NCBI GenBank assembly: GCA_002307185.1
Contig: DBTT01000044.1
Location: 1 to 6,087 of the forward strand
From: Bacteroidales bacterium UBA1309
Lineage (GTDB): Bacteria; Bacteroidota; Bacteroidia; Bacteroidales; Dysgonomonadaceae
DNA length: 6,087 nucleotides
Direction: 5' to 3'
The position numbers and the translations under genes are program-made. The notes beneath the pieces are model-generated. The model made no database searches. It was not told the DNA's origin and saw only the letters and a list, made by a program, of their open reading frames with translations. Of this stretch, positions 5,859 through 6,087 are shown in pieces (the stretch's first letter is position 1; every line of letters begins with the position of its first letter).

Positions 5859-6087
5859 CGTATGGAAATGAATCCTTGTTTTTGGCTTTTACTTTACTTC
5901 TTCAAATGTAATATGTATTGATATTCAGTAATATACAAACACATGTTGCAAATATGACACAATTAAAAAGGCAATAAAAATAAAACATATAAATCAGTAT
6001 ATCAATCATTTACAACCTTTTTAATAAACAAATATAAATCTCTCACAAAGATACACTAAATCTCAGAATTTGAGAGCTGGAGAATAA
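5859..6087. other. A/T-rich noncoding region downstream of the greA-HIT unit
   Basis: I find no gene here; stop codons are frequent in all frames and the longest ATG frame noted (5862-5921) would give only 19 residues. The sequence is markedly more A/T-rich than the genes. On the - strand, three exact TAnnTTTG -7-like boxes read as CAAANNTA at 5903-5910, 6029-6036 and 6046-6053, but none has a -33 TTTG at the usual spacing, so none is called a promoter. The 90 nt between the HIT stop and the terminator (5728-5817) also hold no gene. Confidence 0.6.

Noticed and set aside
5862..5921. Small + strand frame (MEMNPCFWLLLYFF...) after the terminator
   Set aside because: Nineteen residues directly behind a terminator, with no promoter; likely chance in A/T-rich sequence.

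Overview
The window looks like a chromosomal segment of a Bacteroidota bacterium, probably of the order Bacteroidales. The evidence is fourfold. The proteins have Bacteroidota-type sequence (a MenD with FFYxxxALWN, a DUF4369/thioredoxin-like lipoprotein, and a GreA followed by a short HIT protein). Start codons lack Shine-Dalgarno motifs and are preceded by A/T-rich sequence. Two promoters match the Bacteroidota -33 TTTG / -7 TAnnTTTG consensus. Intergenic gaps carry short phased repeats. All recognisable genes lie on the + strand.

Layout: positions 1-149 are noncoding leader with no confident promoter. Positions 150-1811 hold menD, a ThDP-dependent enzyme of menaquinone synthesis. After a 38-nt gap, 1850-3285 encodes a proton-dependent oligopeptide transporter (POT/PTR, 12-TM MFS fold) whose frame is broken by one missing base at a T4 run near 2528-2531, just after TM6. 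The 3286-3384 gap holds an array of 7-nt repeats. A promoter at 3385-3416 precedes a lipoprotein gene (3452-4618) with an N-terminal DUF4369-like region and a C-terminal thioredoxin fold that has lost its CxxC. A second promoter (4633-4664) with the same 20-nt spacer precedes greA (4770-5240). Its leader contains a long hairpin with A-rich and U-rich arms that starts almost at the predicted transcript start. The 94-nt greA-HIT gap is nearly filled by an imperfect 21-bp inverted repeat built of 8-nt units. The HIT-family gene (5335-5727) is followed by a strong hairpin terminator (5819-5857) and about 230 nt of A/T-rich sequence without a gene.

The inferred transcription units are menD plus transporter, the lipoprotein gene alone, and greA plus HIT. 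The genes do not form one pathway; this is mostly core, housekeeping-type chromosome. I see no defence system, mobile element, CRISPR array or obvious new multi-gene system. The most interesting signals are noncoding (the greA leader hairpin and the two phased-repeat elements), together with the frameshifted transporter and the cysteine-less thioredoxin lipoprotein.
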